Below are positions 22,328-29,048 of a DNA stretch of 35,790 nt, one piece after another. The position numbers and the translations under genes were made by a program. Position 1 is the stretch's first letter. Every line of letters begins with the position of its first letter. Location of the stretch: the NCBI GenBank assembly GCA_026014815.1, contig JAOZHP010000114.1, positions 1 through 35,790 on the forward strand, in the 5' to 3' direction. The notes beneath the pieces are model-generated. The model was not told where the DNA came from and made no database searches. It was given only the letters and a program-made list of their open reading frames with translations. Source of the DNA: Candidatus Bathyarchaeota archaeon. GTDB taxonomy: Archaea > Thermoproteota > Bathyarchaeia > TCS64.

Positions 22328-22512
22328 TTAGGTGACTTCGCAGTTGCGTTGGTTTTTGACTACAAGGACTGGGGCGGTGCGAGGGAGACGACTGTTACTA
22401 TGATGAGGGCTGCGCCTTGTTGTTGGGCGAGGTCTGCTACTACCTGTAGGGCGTGGTGGCTGGGATGTAGGGGTGTGGAGTCGGAAACGTTGATAAACGA
22501 TATATCATTTTG
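22328..22512 (-). pseudogene. Possible remnant of a universal stress protein gene
   Basis: Within the 579-base gap between tyrS and the SelA-like gene, one minus frame encodes ISFINVSDSTPLHPSHHALQ, then VVADLAQQQGAALIIVTVVS. This resembles the first strand, helix and second strand of a UspA domain (ILVPVDGSEHS..AL..A..LA...GA.L...HVV). It ends at a stop near 22354. The other frame immediately continues TAPVLVVKNQRNCEVT and stops at 22328, like the UspA C-terminus (CPVLVVR). The middle of the domain is missing. This fits a decayed, internally deleted copy, but it is only pattern matching and could be chance. The rest of the gap (22073-22327) is G/T-rich and shows nothing else. Confidence 0.35.
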
Positions 22513-22651
22513 CGGTGCATCAGCAGCATCGCTGACACAACTATCACTTGCCTTACAGCCCAACCACAAGAAAAGATATATTCGTACCTCTGGTGAAACT
22601 TAAGCCCTCTTTTGAAGCAGTTATTAACCCGCAGGACAAACACTTCACAAC

Positions 22652-23836
22652 ATGATCCAAGATCCCTACAAGAAGCTGGGGCTACGGCGAGTCATAAACG
22701 CCGCCACTTGCCTTACCAGGCTAGGTGGGTCCATTGCACACCCCAGCGTATACCGAGCCATGGAGGAAGCCTCCAAGAGCTTCGTACAGATCCCCGAGCT
22801 CCAGCACTGGGCAGGCAAAGCCATAGCCGAAGCCACAGGCGCTGAAGCCGGTCACCCCACGGCAGGAGCCAGCAACGCCATAACCCTCGCAGCGGCCGCC
22901 TGCATAATGAAAGGCACCGAACTAGAAAACTACAACCCGCTAGAGCTTGAGACCTGGGGCAGCATCGCCAAGCGGCTCCCCGCCCACACCGAGGGACTCA
23001 GAACCGAGTTCATCGTCCAACGCACCAACCGCAACGTCTACGACCACGCCGTCGAGTTCGCAGGAGGCACGATCGTCGAGGCAGACCCCACCGAGGAAGC
23101 ACTCAACAAAGCCTACAACAAAGACAAGACAGCCGCCTACTACTTCACCGTCAGATCCGGGGCGGACGCCCTCCCCCTCGAAACCGTAGTCAAGGTAGCC
23201 CACAGCCACGATGCCCCCGTCATAGTGGACGCCGCCGCCGAGCTACCCCCCAGAAAAAACCTCAAACGGTACATTCAAGCCAGCGTAGACCTCGTCATAT
23301 TCAGCGCAGGCAAATACATCAGCGCCCCCAACAACAGCGGCATCCTCGCAGGACGAGCAGACCTAATCAAACTCGCCCACCTCCAAGCCTACCCCTTCCA
23401 CGGCGTAGGCAGAGCCTCCAAGATGAGCAGAGAAACCATAGTCGGCTTCGTCACCGCCCTACGGCTCTACCTCCAAGAAGACGAAGAAAAAACCTACAAC
23501 AAATGGCTAAAGAAAGCCCAGTGGATCACAGACCAGCTAAAAGACACCCCCGGCGTCGAAGCCGGACTAGACCACCAAGCCACCATCGAAGACGACGAGC
23601 CCATGGTACCCGTCAGCTACATAAAGCTAGGCCCAAAAACCACAGGCATAACCGGCGCACAGCTCTCCAAACGGCTCCGCGACGGAGACCCCAGCATAGA
23701 AGCCCTTTACGAGCCCGGCTTCATGCTCAAAGACGCCAAAGACAAGCTCATGATCAACCCCCAGTACCTCGACGACGAAGACGTCCACACCGTCGTAGAC
23801 ACCATCAAGGCTATCCTCAAGGCAGCTAAGAAATAG
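22652..23836 (+). CDS. SelA/DgaE-like PLP-dependent enzyme
   Basis: The 394-residue fold-type I PLP protein resembles the SelA-like group that includes selenocysteine synthase and D-glucosaminate-6-phosphate ammonia lyase. Visible features are the N-terminal RRVINAATCLTRLGGS (as in the family's start VINA.G.LT.LGGS), GHPTAGASNAITLAAAACI (cofactor-phosphate region), VIVDAAAELPP with D193 contacting the pyridine ring, and the Schiff-base lysine K221 in FSAGKYISAPNNSG. No other selenocysteine gene is nearby, so a lyase or racemase-type role on an amino sugar or amino acid is more likely than SelA. Codons are strongly C/G-ending and the gene is visibly richer in GC than its neighbours, which may reflect transfer. 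Confidence 0.82.
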   Translation: MIQDPYKKLGLRRVINAATCLTRLGGSIAHPSVYRAMEEASKSFVQIPELQHWAGKAIAEATGAEAGHPTAGASNAITLAAAACIMKGTELENYNPLELETWGSIAKRLPAHTEGLRTEFIVQRTNRNVYDHAVEFAGGTIVEADPTEEALNKAYNKDKTAAYYFTVRSGADALPLETVVKVAHSHDAPVIVDAAAELPPRKNLKRYIQASVDLVIFSAGKYISAPNNSGILAGRADLIKLAHLQAYPFHGVGRASKMSRETIVGFVTALRLYLQEDEEKTYNKWLKKAQWITDQLKDTPGVEAGLDHQATIEDDEPMVPVSYIKLGPKTTGITGAQLSKRLRDGDPSIEALYEPGFMLKDAKDKLMINPQYLDDEDVHTVVDTIKAILKAAKK

Positions 23837-23931
23837 CCCCTCTATTCCTTCATTCTATCTAGGTACTTCCTCAACCGCCTCGCGGTATTTCATAATTATA
23901 GAGAAACCAGATGCATCATAATAATCTCAAC

Positions 23932-23945
23932 GTTCCACGTGGAAC
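23932..23945. promoter_or_regulatory. parS-like 14-base palindrome
   Basis: GTTCCACGTGGAAC is a perfect palindrome in the 237-base gap between the SelA-like gene and the dehydrogenase gene. It matches the core of bacterial chromosomal parS sites (GTTYCACGTGRAAC). No parA or parB gene is in the window, so it may instead be an ordinary operator. Confidence 0.5.
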
Positions 23946-24042
23946 AATGATATAAATGGTGGACAGGGGTATCCGCCTAAAATTTTATTCTAATTATATT
24001 CATTATTATGTTCAATGAGGGAAAATCACACAGATTTACTGG

Positions 24043-24061
24043 CATTACATTGTATGTAATG
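24043..24061. other. Inverted repeat after the dehydrogenase gene
   Basis: CATTACAT-TGT-ATGTAATG has 8-base arms and a 3-base spacer. It starts 13 bases beyond the stop of the minus-strand dehydrogenase gene. It could be a transcript-end hairpin or a protein-binding site. Confidence 0.45.
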
Positions 24062-24073
24062 GGAAGTAGAGTT

Positions 24074-25192
24074 CTAACCCACTTTTCGTTTTTTAACGAG
24101 GGATAAAAGTTCTTTCGCGATGGTAGTGCTTTCACTTAACCGGTATTCTTCACGTTCATAACCAAGAGTATCTCGCATGATCTTAGCGGCAGTATCTGTC
24201 AACACCAGTGTTCCATCTGACTTTATTTCCTGTATTCCATCGAATTTCGCGCCGTCTTCATTGATCCTGACAGCGTCCTCAAGTGTTAATCCTTCGGGGA
24301 TAACGACTTCCACAACGTCGTATGATAGCCGGACGGGGTATCCTCCGGGCAGCCCTTTGGGTCCAGATGCGTGTAATAGCTCCTTCTTATCGAAATAGAT
24401 GGCCAAGACATTCCTGAGGAAACTAGATGCTGTGGCCTGCTGAGGCGGAGGACCGCTCCACTCTGTCGCACCAGTTCCCCTACTTCGCGCCGTCATTACT
24501 AGCTCAGAAAGCTTATCCTTGGGAAACATGTCCGTCACATCCCTATTATCGGCGAATATCCTGATCCAGTAAGGGGCTTTCATACCCGTTGTAACGACCG
24601 AGTGATAACCTACAAGGGATACACTGACAGATCTTAGCGGGATGCGGAGTTTCTCGGCTACCACCATCCTGATGGGTGGGACGAGGAGCGATGTGTTGCC
24701 TCCTCCTATGGTGGGGGCTAGGCCGACCTTGCCCAGTATGGAGTTGACTCCATCGGGGAATGAGCAGTTCACGACCCGGGTGTCGATGCCGGATTTTTTA
24801 ACGGCCTGCATGAGGCTGTGAGTCAGCGATAGATGCATGGGAACCCAGGGACCGGAGCCGGCCTCGGCTAGTTTCTTGTATGTCTCGGCGGGTAAGGTGT
24901 GTCTCACCCACCAGGACATCAGGGTAGTCACGTTGCATATTATGTCAGGTCTCATGTCCTGTAGGGTCTCTGAGGTCCCATCGATGTCGTACAAGTTGAC
25001 GGGAGTAAAACTGGTATCTGGATAGAAGCCCTGTTGAGATGCCCCAAATATGGCGTCCCTCGTCTTAACCAATCCGATTTCTTTATCGATATCCGCGGCC
25101 ATGATCGTACTGATGCCAGTGACTCTTGTCAGAAACTGAAGGATATGAAAACCTAAATCACCAAGACCAATAATTAAAATACTACCTGCCAT
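24074..25192 (-). CDS. NAD(P)-binding oxidoreductase, saccharopine dehydrogenase-like
   Basis: The 372-residue protein begins with a Rossmann nucleotide-binding motif ILIIGLGDLG (GxGxxG at 9-14) and an acidic end of strand 2 (AADIDKE), which would favour NAD over NADP. The next part (RPDIICNVTTLMSWW) fits the third strand of such folds. The C-terminal half is mixed alpha/beta with GGYPVRLSYDVVEVVIPEGL. The overall layout recalls saccharopine or opine dehydrogenases, but the substrate cannot be identified and I claim no specific reaction. It stands alone between intergenic regions. Confidence 0.65.
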   Translation of the reverse strand: MAGSILIIGLGDLGFHILQFLTRVTGISTIMAADIDKEIGLVKTRDAIFGASQQGFYPDTSFTPVNLYDIDGTSETLQDMRPDIICNVTTLMSWWVRHTLPAETYKKLAEAGSGPWVPMHLSLTHSLMQAVKKSGIDTRVVNCSFPDGVNSILGKVGLAPTIGGGNTSLLVPPIRMVVAEKLRIPLRSVSVSLVGYHSVVTTGMKAPYWIRIFADNRDVTDMFPKDKLSELVMTARSRGTGATEWSGPPPQQATASSFLRNVLAIYFDKKELLHASGPKGLPGGYPVRLSYDVVEVVIPEGLTLEDAVRINEDGAKFDGIQEIKSDGTLVLTDTAAKIMRDTLGYEREEYRLSESTTIAKELLSLVKKRKVG

Positions 25193-25428
25193 TTCACAAC
25201 GATCCTTAACTCACGCACGTCTTTGCTTTCTCTATTATATCTAATTTTTCTGTTTCAAAATATCCTATAGATGTATAAAGAAAAAAGGGAGCAATCCTTT
25301 GACACATATTGTATATGAGTTTTTATTGTTGGGTCTATTATTAGAAATCCTTGGCGTCTTGATCGTATAGGGCTCATAACTTTGGTTCTATTGAGAGATC
25401 AAGCAGATCGGTTATTCTGTAAAGGAAT

Positions 25429-25653
25429 CTAGTCTTCGGGTTTACATATTTTGCATGGCTGCCATACAGCCCGTGGCTTTATCTTCTTGTAGAACTCATG
25501 GGCCTCAAGGTGTGTTCTGAACTTGAACCAGCCGCCTTCTTCTTTCGTCGTGTTGACTCCTTTTCTAGTTGAGTCATTTGGCTTGGAGTATACGCAGTCT
25601 GCCTTATGCAGCTTCCATATGTTTGTTGGATGGTCCACGTTAAGCCAGAACAT
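25429..25653 (-). CDS. Small hypothetical protein with H-x3-C...CxxC metal-site pattern
   Basis: The 74-residue protein contains KLHKADCVYSKP, GGWFKFRTHLEAHEFYKK and a terminal PCKICKPED. H16 and C20, with C68 and C71, form a plausible zinc site. The aromatic, basic middle with FKFRTHLEAHEF is typical of small single-domain proteins carried by both bacteria and archaea, but I do not recognise a named family. There is no signal peptide. The overlapping reading frame 25479-25676 is a shadow. Confidence 0.65.
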   Translation of the reverse strand: MFWLNVDHPTNIWKLHKADCVYSKPNDSTRKGVNTTKEEGGWFKFRTHLEAHEFYKKIKPRAVWQPCKICKPED

Positions 25654-25895
25654 TGGACGTAGTTGAGTGATTGCATTGATAAGCGATATAGAACAAACTT
25701 AATCCATAATTTTATTGCGTGATACTAAGTGCAACGAGTTATTTCCGGGGAGCATTGAATTCCCTTTTTTTAATCAAATGGAGACATGAGACACTATACA
25801 AAGTTTTATCTTACATTCGTTTGGTTTGTCTATAATCAGTCACGTGAGGGTAATGATGAATAATTTTACTGATGGATCATGTTGGAGGGGTCATT

Positions 25896-26168
25896 ATGGA
25901 GAGTAGGAAAAGGTCTATGGTGAAATCAGTTGTTTGGAGACTGATGGGAATCGTCATTCTCGGTGTAATAACCTGGGCTTACACGAAAAACGTGGCGGTT
26001 ACTACCGTCGTGACCCTGCTGTTTCACTCCATAAGACTGGTTCTATATTATTTCCATGAGAGGGCGTGGGATGGAATCACGTGGGGATTAAAGACAAAGT
26101 CTGAGTTAACCGAGCAGGAAATAGAACAAGTGAATGAGAGACTGAGAAAACTCGGATACTTGGAGTGA
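25896..26168 (+). CDS. DUF2061 small membrane protein
   Basis: The start is set by GGAGGGG at 25884-25890, five bases before the ATG at 25896, rather than the longer frame from 25872; this gives 90 residues. The sequence MESRKRSMVKSVVWRLMGI, then two hydrophobic helices (about 17-34 and 38-55), then LVLYYFHERAWDGITWGLK, is the hallmark of the DUF2061 family (KR..KA..WR..GT....YYFHER.W....WG). A charged C-terminal helix ends in LRKLGYLE. The role of this family is not established; some members are fused to sulfate-assimilation enzymes. None of those genes is nearby. Confidence 0.85.
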   Translation: MESRKRSMVKSVVWRLMGIVILGVITWAYTKNVAVTTVVTLLFHSIRLVLYYFHERAWDGITWGLKTKSELTEQEIEQVNERLRKLGYLE

Positions 26169-26514
26169 AAGTAGAACGCACCAGTCTGATACGAGTGCCC
26201 GGGTAAGCGGTTTCTTGATTTCTAAAAGAACTATAGATGAAGCATCTGTTTCCCCACGGAGTAACTGTTTTTTGGGGTTTGAGGGCTACGTGTCCCTGTC
26301 CCCTGCAACAAACTTTCAGCCTCACAGACTCGGCTTCGCCGTACTCGGCTGACCTCTCTCAAATTGCAGTGTTTCCGACACGGGCCCTCCCCCGTCTGTA
26401 CCACGCGTGGGTAACCTCGAGTCATCGTTGTTCTCCGCGAAGTCCGTCTGCGTGGATGCGTCGTGAATCGACGGGTTAAGTGTTTGAAGGAAGCAGCATG
26501 TTTAACCCTTATGC
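26169..26514. other. GC-rich non-coding stretch, candidate structured RNA
   Basis: These 346 bases hold no convincing protein gene. The part from about 26250 to 26480 is much richer in GC than other gaps here and contains several short hairpins: CGGC-TTC-GCCG, GTGT-TTCCG-ACAC, the palindrome CCACGCGTGG, and GTCG-TGAAT-CGAC near the end. I compared it by eye with tRNA, RNase P RNA and C/D or H/ACA guide RNA motifs and found no clear match. Strand is undetermined. Confidence 0.4.
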
Positions 26515-27033
26515 TTAATCGATGAAACGGGTTTGGGGTCCCTTCTGTGGGCTGAAGGGCACCCATCGCTCGCTTAGAGCGTCGTACTGCCATTTTTTCT
26601 CCTTCATGGTGTAAAAGTAGGTGAGGTGGTAACTTATCTCCTCCGCCGAGTAGAGCTCCGGGAACTTAGATATGGATCCTTCACCCCTCGGCTTCTGTGC
26701 AATAGCTGTGCACTCCGGTGCTGCCTCGTAGCGGGACTCGTTTTTACCCACCTTGACATACCTGAAAGGGTAGCTCCTGCATACAAGTGGCCGTGTCTCG
26801 TGAATGGTGCACTTGTTTTCCTCTAGTTTTTCGCATACGGGGTTAACATACTTGTAGAGAAAAACCCTGAACCGGTCTGAATCTGGGCTGTCACCGTACC
26901 CCAGTGAGGGTATGACCTTTGATTCTGGGAACAGGTGCATCTCCCAGGGGAAAAGTGACAATCCACTCCACTCGCTGGTCACTAGGTTGGCGCAACAGTC
27001 ACCGCACTGGAGGCACCTGAACCTAGACGCCAT
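26515..27033 (-). CDS. YkgJ-type CxxCxxCC metal-cluster protein
   Basis: The 172-residue protein begins FRCLQCGDCCANL, the CxxCxxCC motif (C7, C10, C13, C14) of the YkgJ family. It continues with C67, C75 and C85 in VCEKLEENKCTIHETRPLVCRSYPF, also family-typical. These cysteines probably bind zinc or an Fe-S cluster. Members occur across bacteria and archaea without a settled function. It lies 73 bases upstream of, and on the same strand as, the toast-rack-like gene at 27107; a short A/T-rich gap separates them. Confidence 0.85.
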   Translation of the reverse strand: MASRFRCLQCGDCCANLVTSEWSGLSLFPWEMHLFPESKVIPSLGYGDSPDSDRFRVFLYKYVNPVCEKLEENKCTIHETRPLVCRSYPFRYVKVGKNESRYEAAPECTAIAQKPRGEGSISKFPELYSAEEISYHLTYFYTMKEKKWQYDALSERWVPFSPQKGPQTRFID

Positions 27034-27106
27034 ATCATAGTATTGGTTGGACTCAATATATATTTTCCAAGAAAAAGTGGTGATAATAAATTCGGTCTTT
27101 TAGGTG

Positions 27107-27982
27107 CTAAATGGTGCGGAGTGTGACTCCGCCCAGGCCTAAGCTTATTGTGAACTCTAGTTTTGGCTCGTTTTCAGCCATGTAAGCGTCAGTGTAGAAG
27201 GCTCCTTTCCCGAAGTTTTTGTACCTTGTCCTTATCGCTCCATGCGTGCCTACGGTGGTCAAACCATTCACGGTGAAACTGGCCGCTAATCCTTCCTTAA
27301 CCTCGATGACTAGACCACCTACTCCTCCTTCAACCCGCACTCTTGCATCTTCCTTCAGGTTTTCTCCTGTGAAGCTCATCTTGACTTGGCCGACTCCTCC
27401 GTCTAGCCTCATCTCGGTGAACCCGGCGTTGAGGAGATCGTCCAGCTTGGTGTCACCGACGCTGGTGTTGATCTTGAGCCGCCTCATCTTTTCGGGGTTG
27501 GGGTCACTGAAGCTGACGATGTTCTGGCCTACACCTGTCTCGATGTCCACGTCTATGAGGGGTAGTCCTCCTAGCTCAAAATCGGCTTGGGATACTCCTG
27601 TCTTGACTCGTAGCTTGTAGGGCTTCTCTGTGCCTAGCTTCAGGTCCCAGTTATTCCGTGGGGCTCCCCAGTGACGCCTGAAGTACCGGTCGTCCTGCCA
27701 AATAGTGACCCTACCGCCGGATGTAGTGACTTGTGGTTTAAGCTCCGGGTCATCGTACTCGATGGTCCCTTCCACTAGCTTCTCTGCTCCCGGGCTGATC
27801 CTTAGATGCCTTGAGACTGCTATGCGGAGGTCTAGCTCTGTCTCTTCCTCGGTGAATGGGATGGTTATCTCATCTACAATAATCTCTTCACCGGGCTCCC
27901 TCTGAGGGGTACCGCATTTGGGGCAATACAGGTCCTCGTCTTGCACCTCTTTGCCACAGTTTTTACAGTAAGGCATATTCAA
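27107..27982 (-). CDS. Zinc-ribbon protein with toast-rack/LiaF-like beta domain
   Basis: The 291-residue product starts with a zinc ribbon PYCKNCGKE...LYCPKCGTPQ (C6, C9, C20, C23). A long beta-rich region with repeated G-x-G-x-V turns follows (TGVSQADFEL, TGVGQNIVSF, TSVGDTKLDD, GGVGQVKMSF, GGVGGLVIEV, LGLGGVTLRT), typical of the toast-rack/LiaF-type domain of envelope-stress proteins. There is no membrane segment, so it is probably cytoplasmic or attached through a partner. The start is MNMPYC or, six bases later, MPYC. Two tandem palindromic operators lie 39-80 bases upstream, suggesting specific repression or induction. The divergent small membrane-protein gene at 28232 may share this control region. 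Confidence 0.82.
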   Translation of the reverse strand: MNMPYCKNCGKEVQDEDLYCPKCGTPQREPGEEIIVDEITIPFTEEETELDLRIAVSRHLRISPGAEKLVEGTIEYDDPELKPQVTTSGGRVTIWQDDRYFRRHWGAPRNNWDLKLGTEKPYKLRVKTGVSQADFELGGLPLIDVDIETGVGQNIVSFSDPNPEKMRRLKINTSVGDTKLDDLLNAGFTEMRLDGGVGQVKMSFTGENLKEDARVRVEGGVGGLVIEVKEGLAASFTVNGLTTVGTHGAIRTRYKNFGKGAFYTDAYMAENEPKLEFTISLGLGGVTLRTI

Positions 27983-28020
27983 CCAAGTGATGAGTCTAAG
28001 GATGAACCTTAAACCTATCG

Positions 28021-28062
28021 TTGACTGGGTTCACAGTCATGCTTGACTGGTTTTCCAGTCAA
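28021..28062. promoter_or_regulatory. Two tandem palindromic operator-like repeats
   Basis: TTGACTGGGTTCACAGTCA (28021-28039) and TTGACTGGTTTTCCAGTCAA (28043-28062) are direct copies with a 22-base period, and each is itself an inverted repeat (TGACTG/CAGTCA; TTGACTGG/CCAGTCAA). Further A/T-rich inverted repeats follow: TGATAA-gtattt-TTATCA (about 28073-28090) and AAAAACC...GGTTTTT (about 28092-28116). They lie between divergent genes and probably bind a dimeric regulator on one DNA face. Confidence 0.6.
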
Positions 28063-28231
28063 AGGGCTTCGTTGATAAGTATTTTTATCAGAAAAACCTT
28101 TTCAAAAACGGTTTTTAACCTGTTTTTCAGTGTTTTATGTAGTGAAAAAGAGTGAAAAACCAAGAAAAAGTCAGAAATCAATCATCTAAAGAACGGGTAG
28201 TTGGTTTAGAAAAAGAGTGTGAGGGCTAGAT

Positions 28232-28357
28232 ATGAGCGACCCAGCGATAAAAAGCATGATAAAATGGTGGTTCAGGCTTGTCACACTCGGAAGCCTAACA
28301 GCGTTCCTTGGCGTTGTGGTCTTCATCAGGCGGCTTGAACGCAAGATTATGAAGTAA
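28232..28357 (+). CDS. Small single-span membrane protein, 41 residues
   Basis: Translation from the ATG at 28232 starts MSDPAIKSMIKWWFRLVTLG, has one hydrophobic span (about residues 14-32, LVTLGSLTAFLGVVVFI) and ends in a basic tail RRLERKIMK. By the positive-inside rule the C-terminus would be cytoplasmic, although basic residues occur on both sides. GAGGG lies six bases before the start. The gene is too short for most gene finders. It shares a control region rich in inverted repeats with the divergent toast-rack-like gene. Confidence 0.6.
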   Translation: MSDPAIKSMIKWWFRLVTLGSLTAFLGVVVFIRRLERKIMK

Positions 28358-28406
28358 ACGATGAATCGATGTCACCCTCAACCTTCAAGTCGGGTAACAT
28401 AGCCCG

Positions 28407-28427
28407 GTTATATCTTTCATATATAAC
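28407..28427. promoter_or_regulatory. TATA box inside an inverted repeat
   Basis: GTTATAT-ctttcat-ATATAAC has 7-base arms and lies 28-48 bases before the ATG at 28455, where the TATA box of that gene should be. A repressor bound here would block TBP. Confidence 0.5.
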
Positions 28428-28454
28428 TGAATATCACGCCATTAGGTGACAGAA

Positions 28455-29003
28455 ATGGGTATGTCAAAACTAAATTTCTGGATCAGGGACCCCTATCATC
28501 CACTTCTACCATACCAGAGCTCAGGACACAACTTCAGAGTAGTCATACTGACAGCAGACTATAAGCCCCTCAACTTCGGAGCAGTCCACCACGGAGTCTT
28601 CGCCTTGACCCATCAAGGACCGAGAAGAGGAAAAGTTCACGGTCAGGTCGAGGTGCCACCGGGATGCTACATCGTTGTCGGTTACGCCTCATGTAAAAAC
28701 GTTTTAACCGACTTCGCGTTGGTCCAAGTTGGGTGCGGAAAAGAAGTCTGCGTAAATCTAATCACAAAGACAATGGCAACATGCAGAAACCAACTCATAT
28801 GGGCTCTCAACTTAGCGTACAAAGCAGGAAATCAATACAAACCCGCATCAGAGGAAGGATCAAAGATACCTAAAAAGGTAGCAGGAAAAGTCCTCGAAGC
28901 GCTGAAAGAACTCGGAGAATACCTGCCTGAAGACCACGTGACCCCTGCACTGCCAATCGACGAAGAAGAACTTCTGGAAAGAGTCAACGAAGAAGAAAAA
29001 TGA
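28455..29003 (+). CDS. Hypothetical protein with beta-rich N-terminal domain
   Basis: The ATG at 28455 is chosen because AGGTGA (28444-28449) is a perfect archaeal ribosome site five bases upstream; an in-frame GTG at 28446 lies inside that site. The 182-residue product has a beta-rich half (about residues 20-105, including RVVILTADYKPLNFG, GQVEVPPGCYIVVGYASC and VQVGCGKEVCVNLIT) that looks like a small beta sandwich with several cysteines. A charged helical tail (about 130-182) ends EEELLERVNEEEK. There is no signal peptide. I do not recognise the family. A poly-T terminator follows. Confidence 0.7.
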   Translation: MGMSKLNFWIRDPYHPLLPYQSSGHNFRVVILTADYKPLNFGAVHHGVFALTHQGPRRGKVHGQVEVPPGCYIVVGYASCKNVLTDFALVQVGCGKEVCVNLITKTMATCRNQLIWALNLAYKAGNQYKPASEEGSKIPKKVAGKVLEALKELGEYLPEDHVTPALPIDEEELLERVNEEEK

Positions 29004-29008
29004 GACCC

Positions 29009-29023
29009 CTTTTCTCTTTTTTT
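29009..29023 (+). terminator. Poly-T terminator
   Basis: Two T-rich tracts end in seven consecutive T residues (29017-29023), just after the stop at 29003. This is the usual archaeal intrinsic terminator pattern. Confidence 0.5.
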
Positions 29024-29048
29024 AGGAAAAATGATATAGAGAAAAAGT

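Noticed and set aside
23503..23829. 108-codon Arg/His-rich open frame inside the SelA-like gene
   Set aside because: Shadow produced by C-ending codons of the real gene.
25299..25370. 23-residue hydrophobic peptide frame (TTG start)
   Set aside because: No ribosome site and A/T-rich composition that makes hydrophobic frames likely by chance.
26486..26497. GAAGGAAGCAGC, similar to the SRP helix 8 motif
   Set aside because: The partner GGTCAGG half and helix 1 are absent; the real SRP RNA is at 16591-16910.
26231..26593. 120-codon minus-strand open frame over the GC-rich block
   Set aside because: Arg/Thr-rich, no recognisable domain, and overlaps the end of the YkgJ-type gene in another frame; typical of a shadow in GC-rich DNA.
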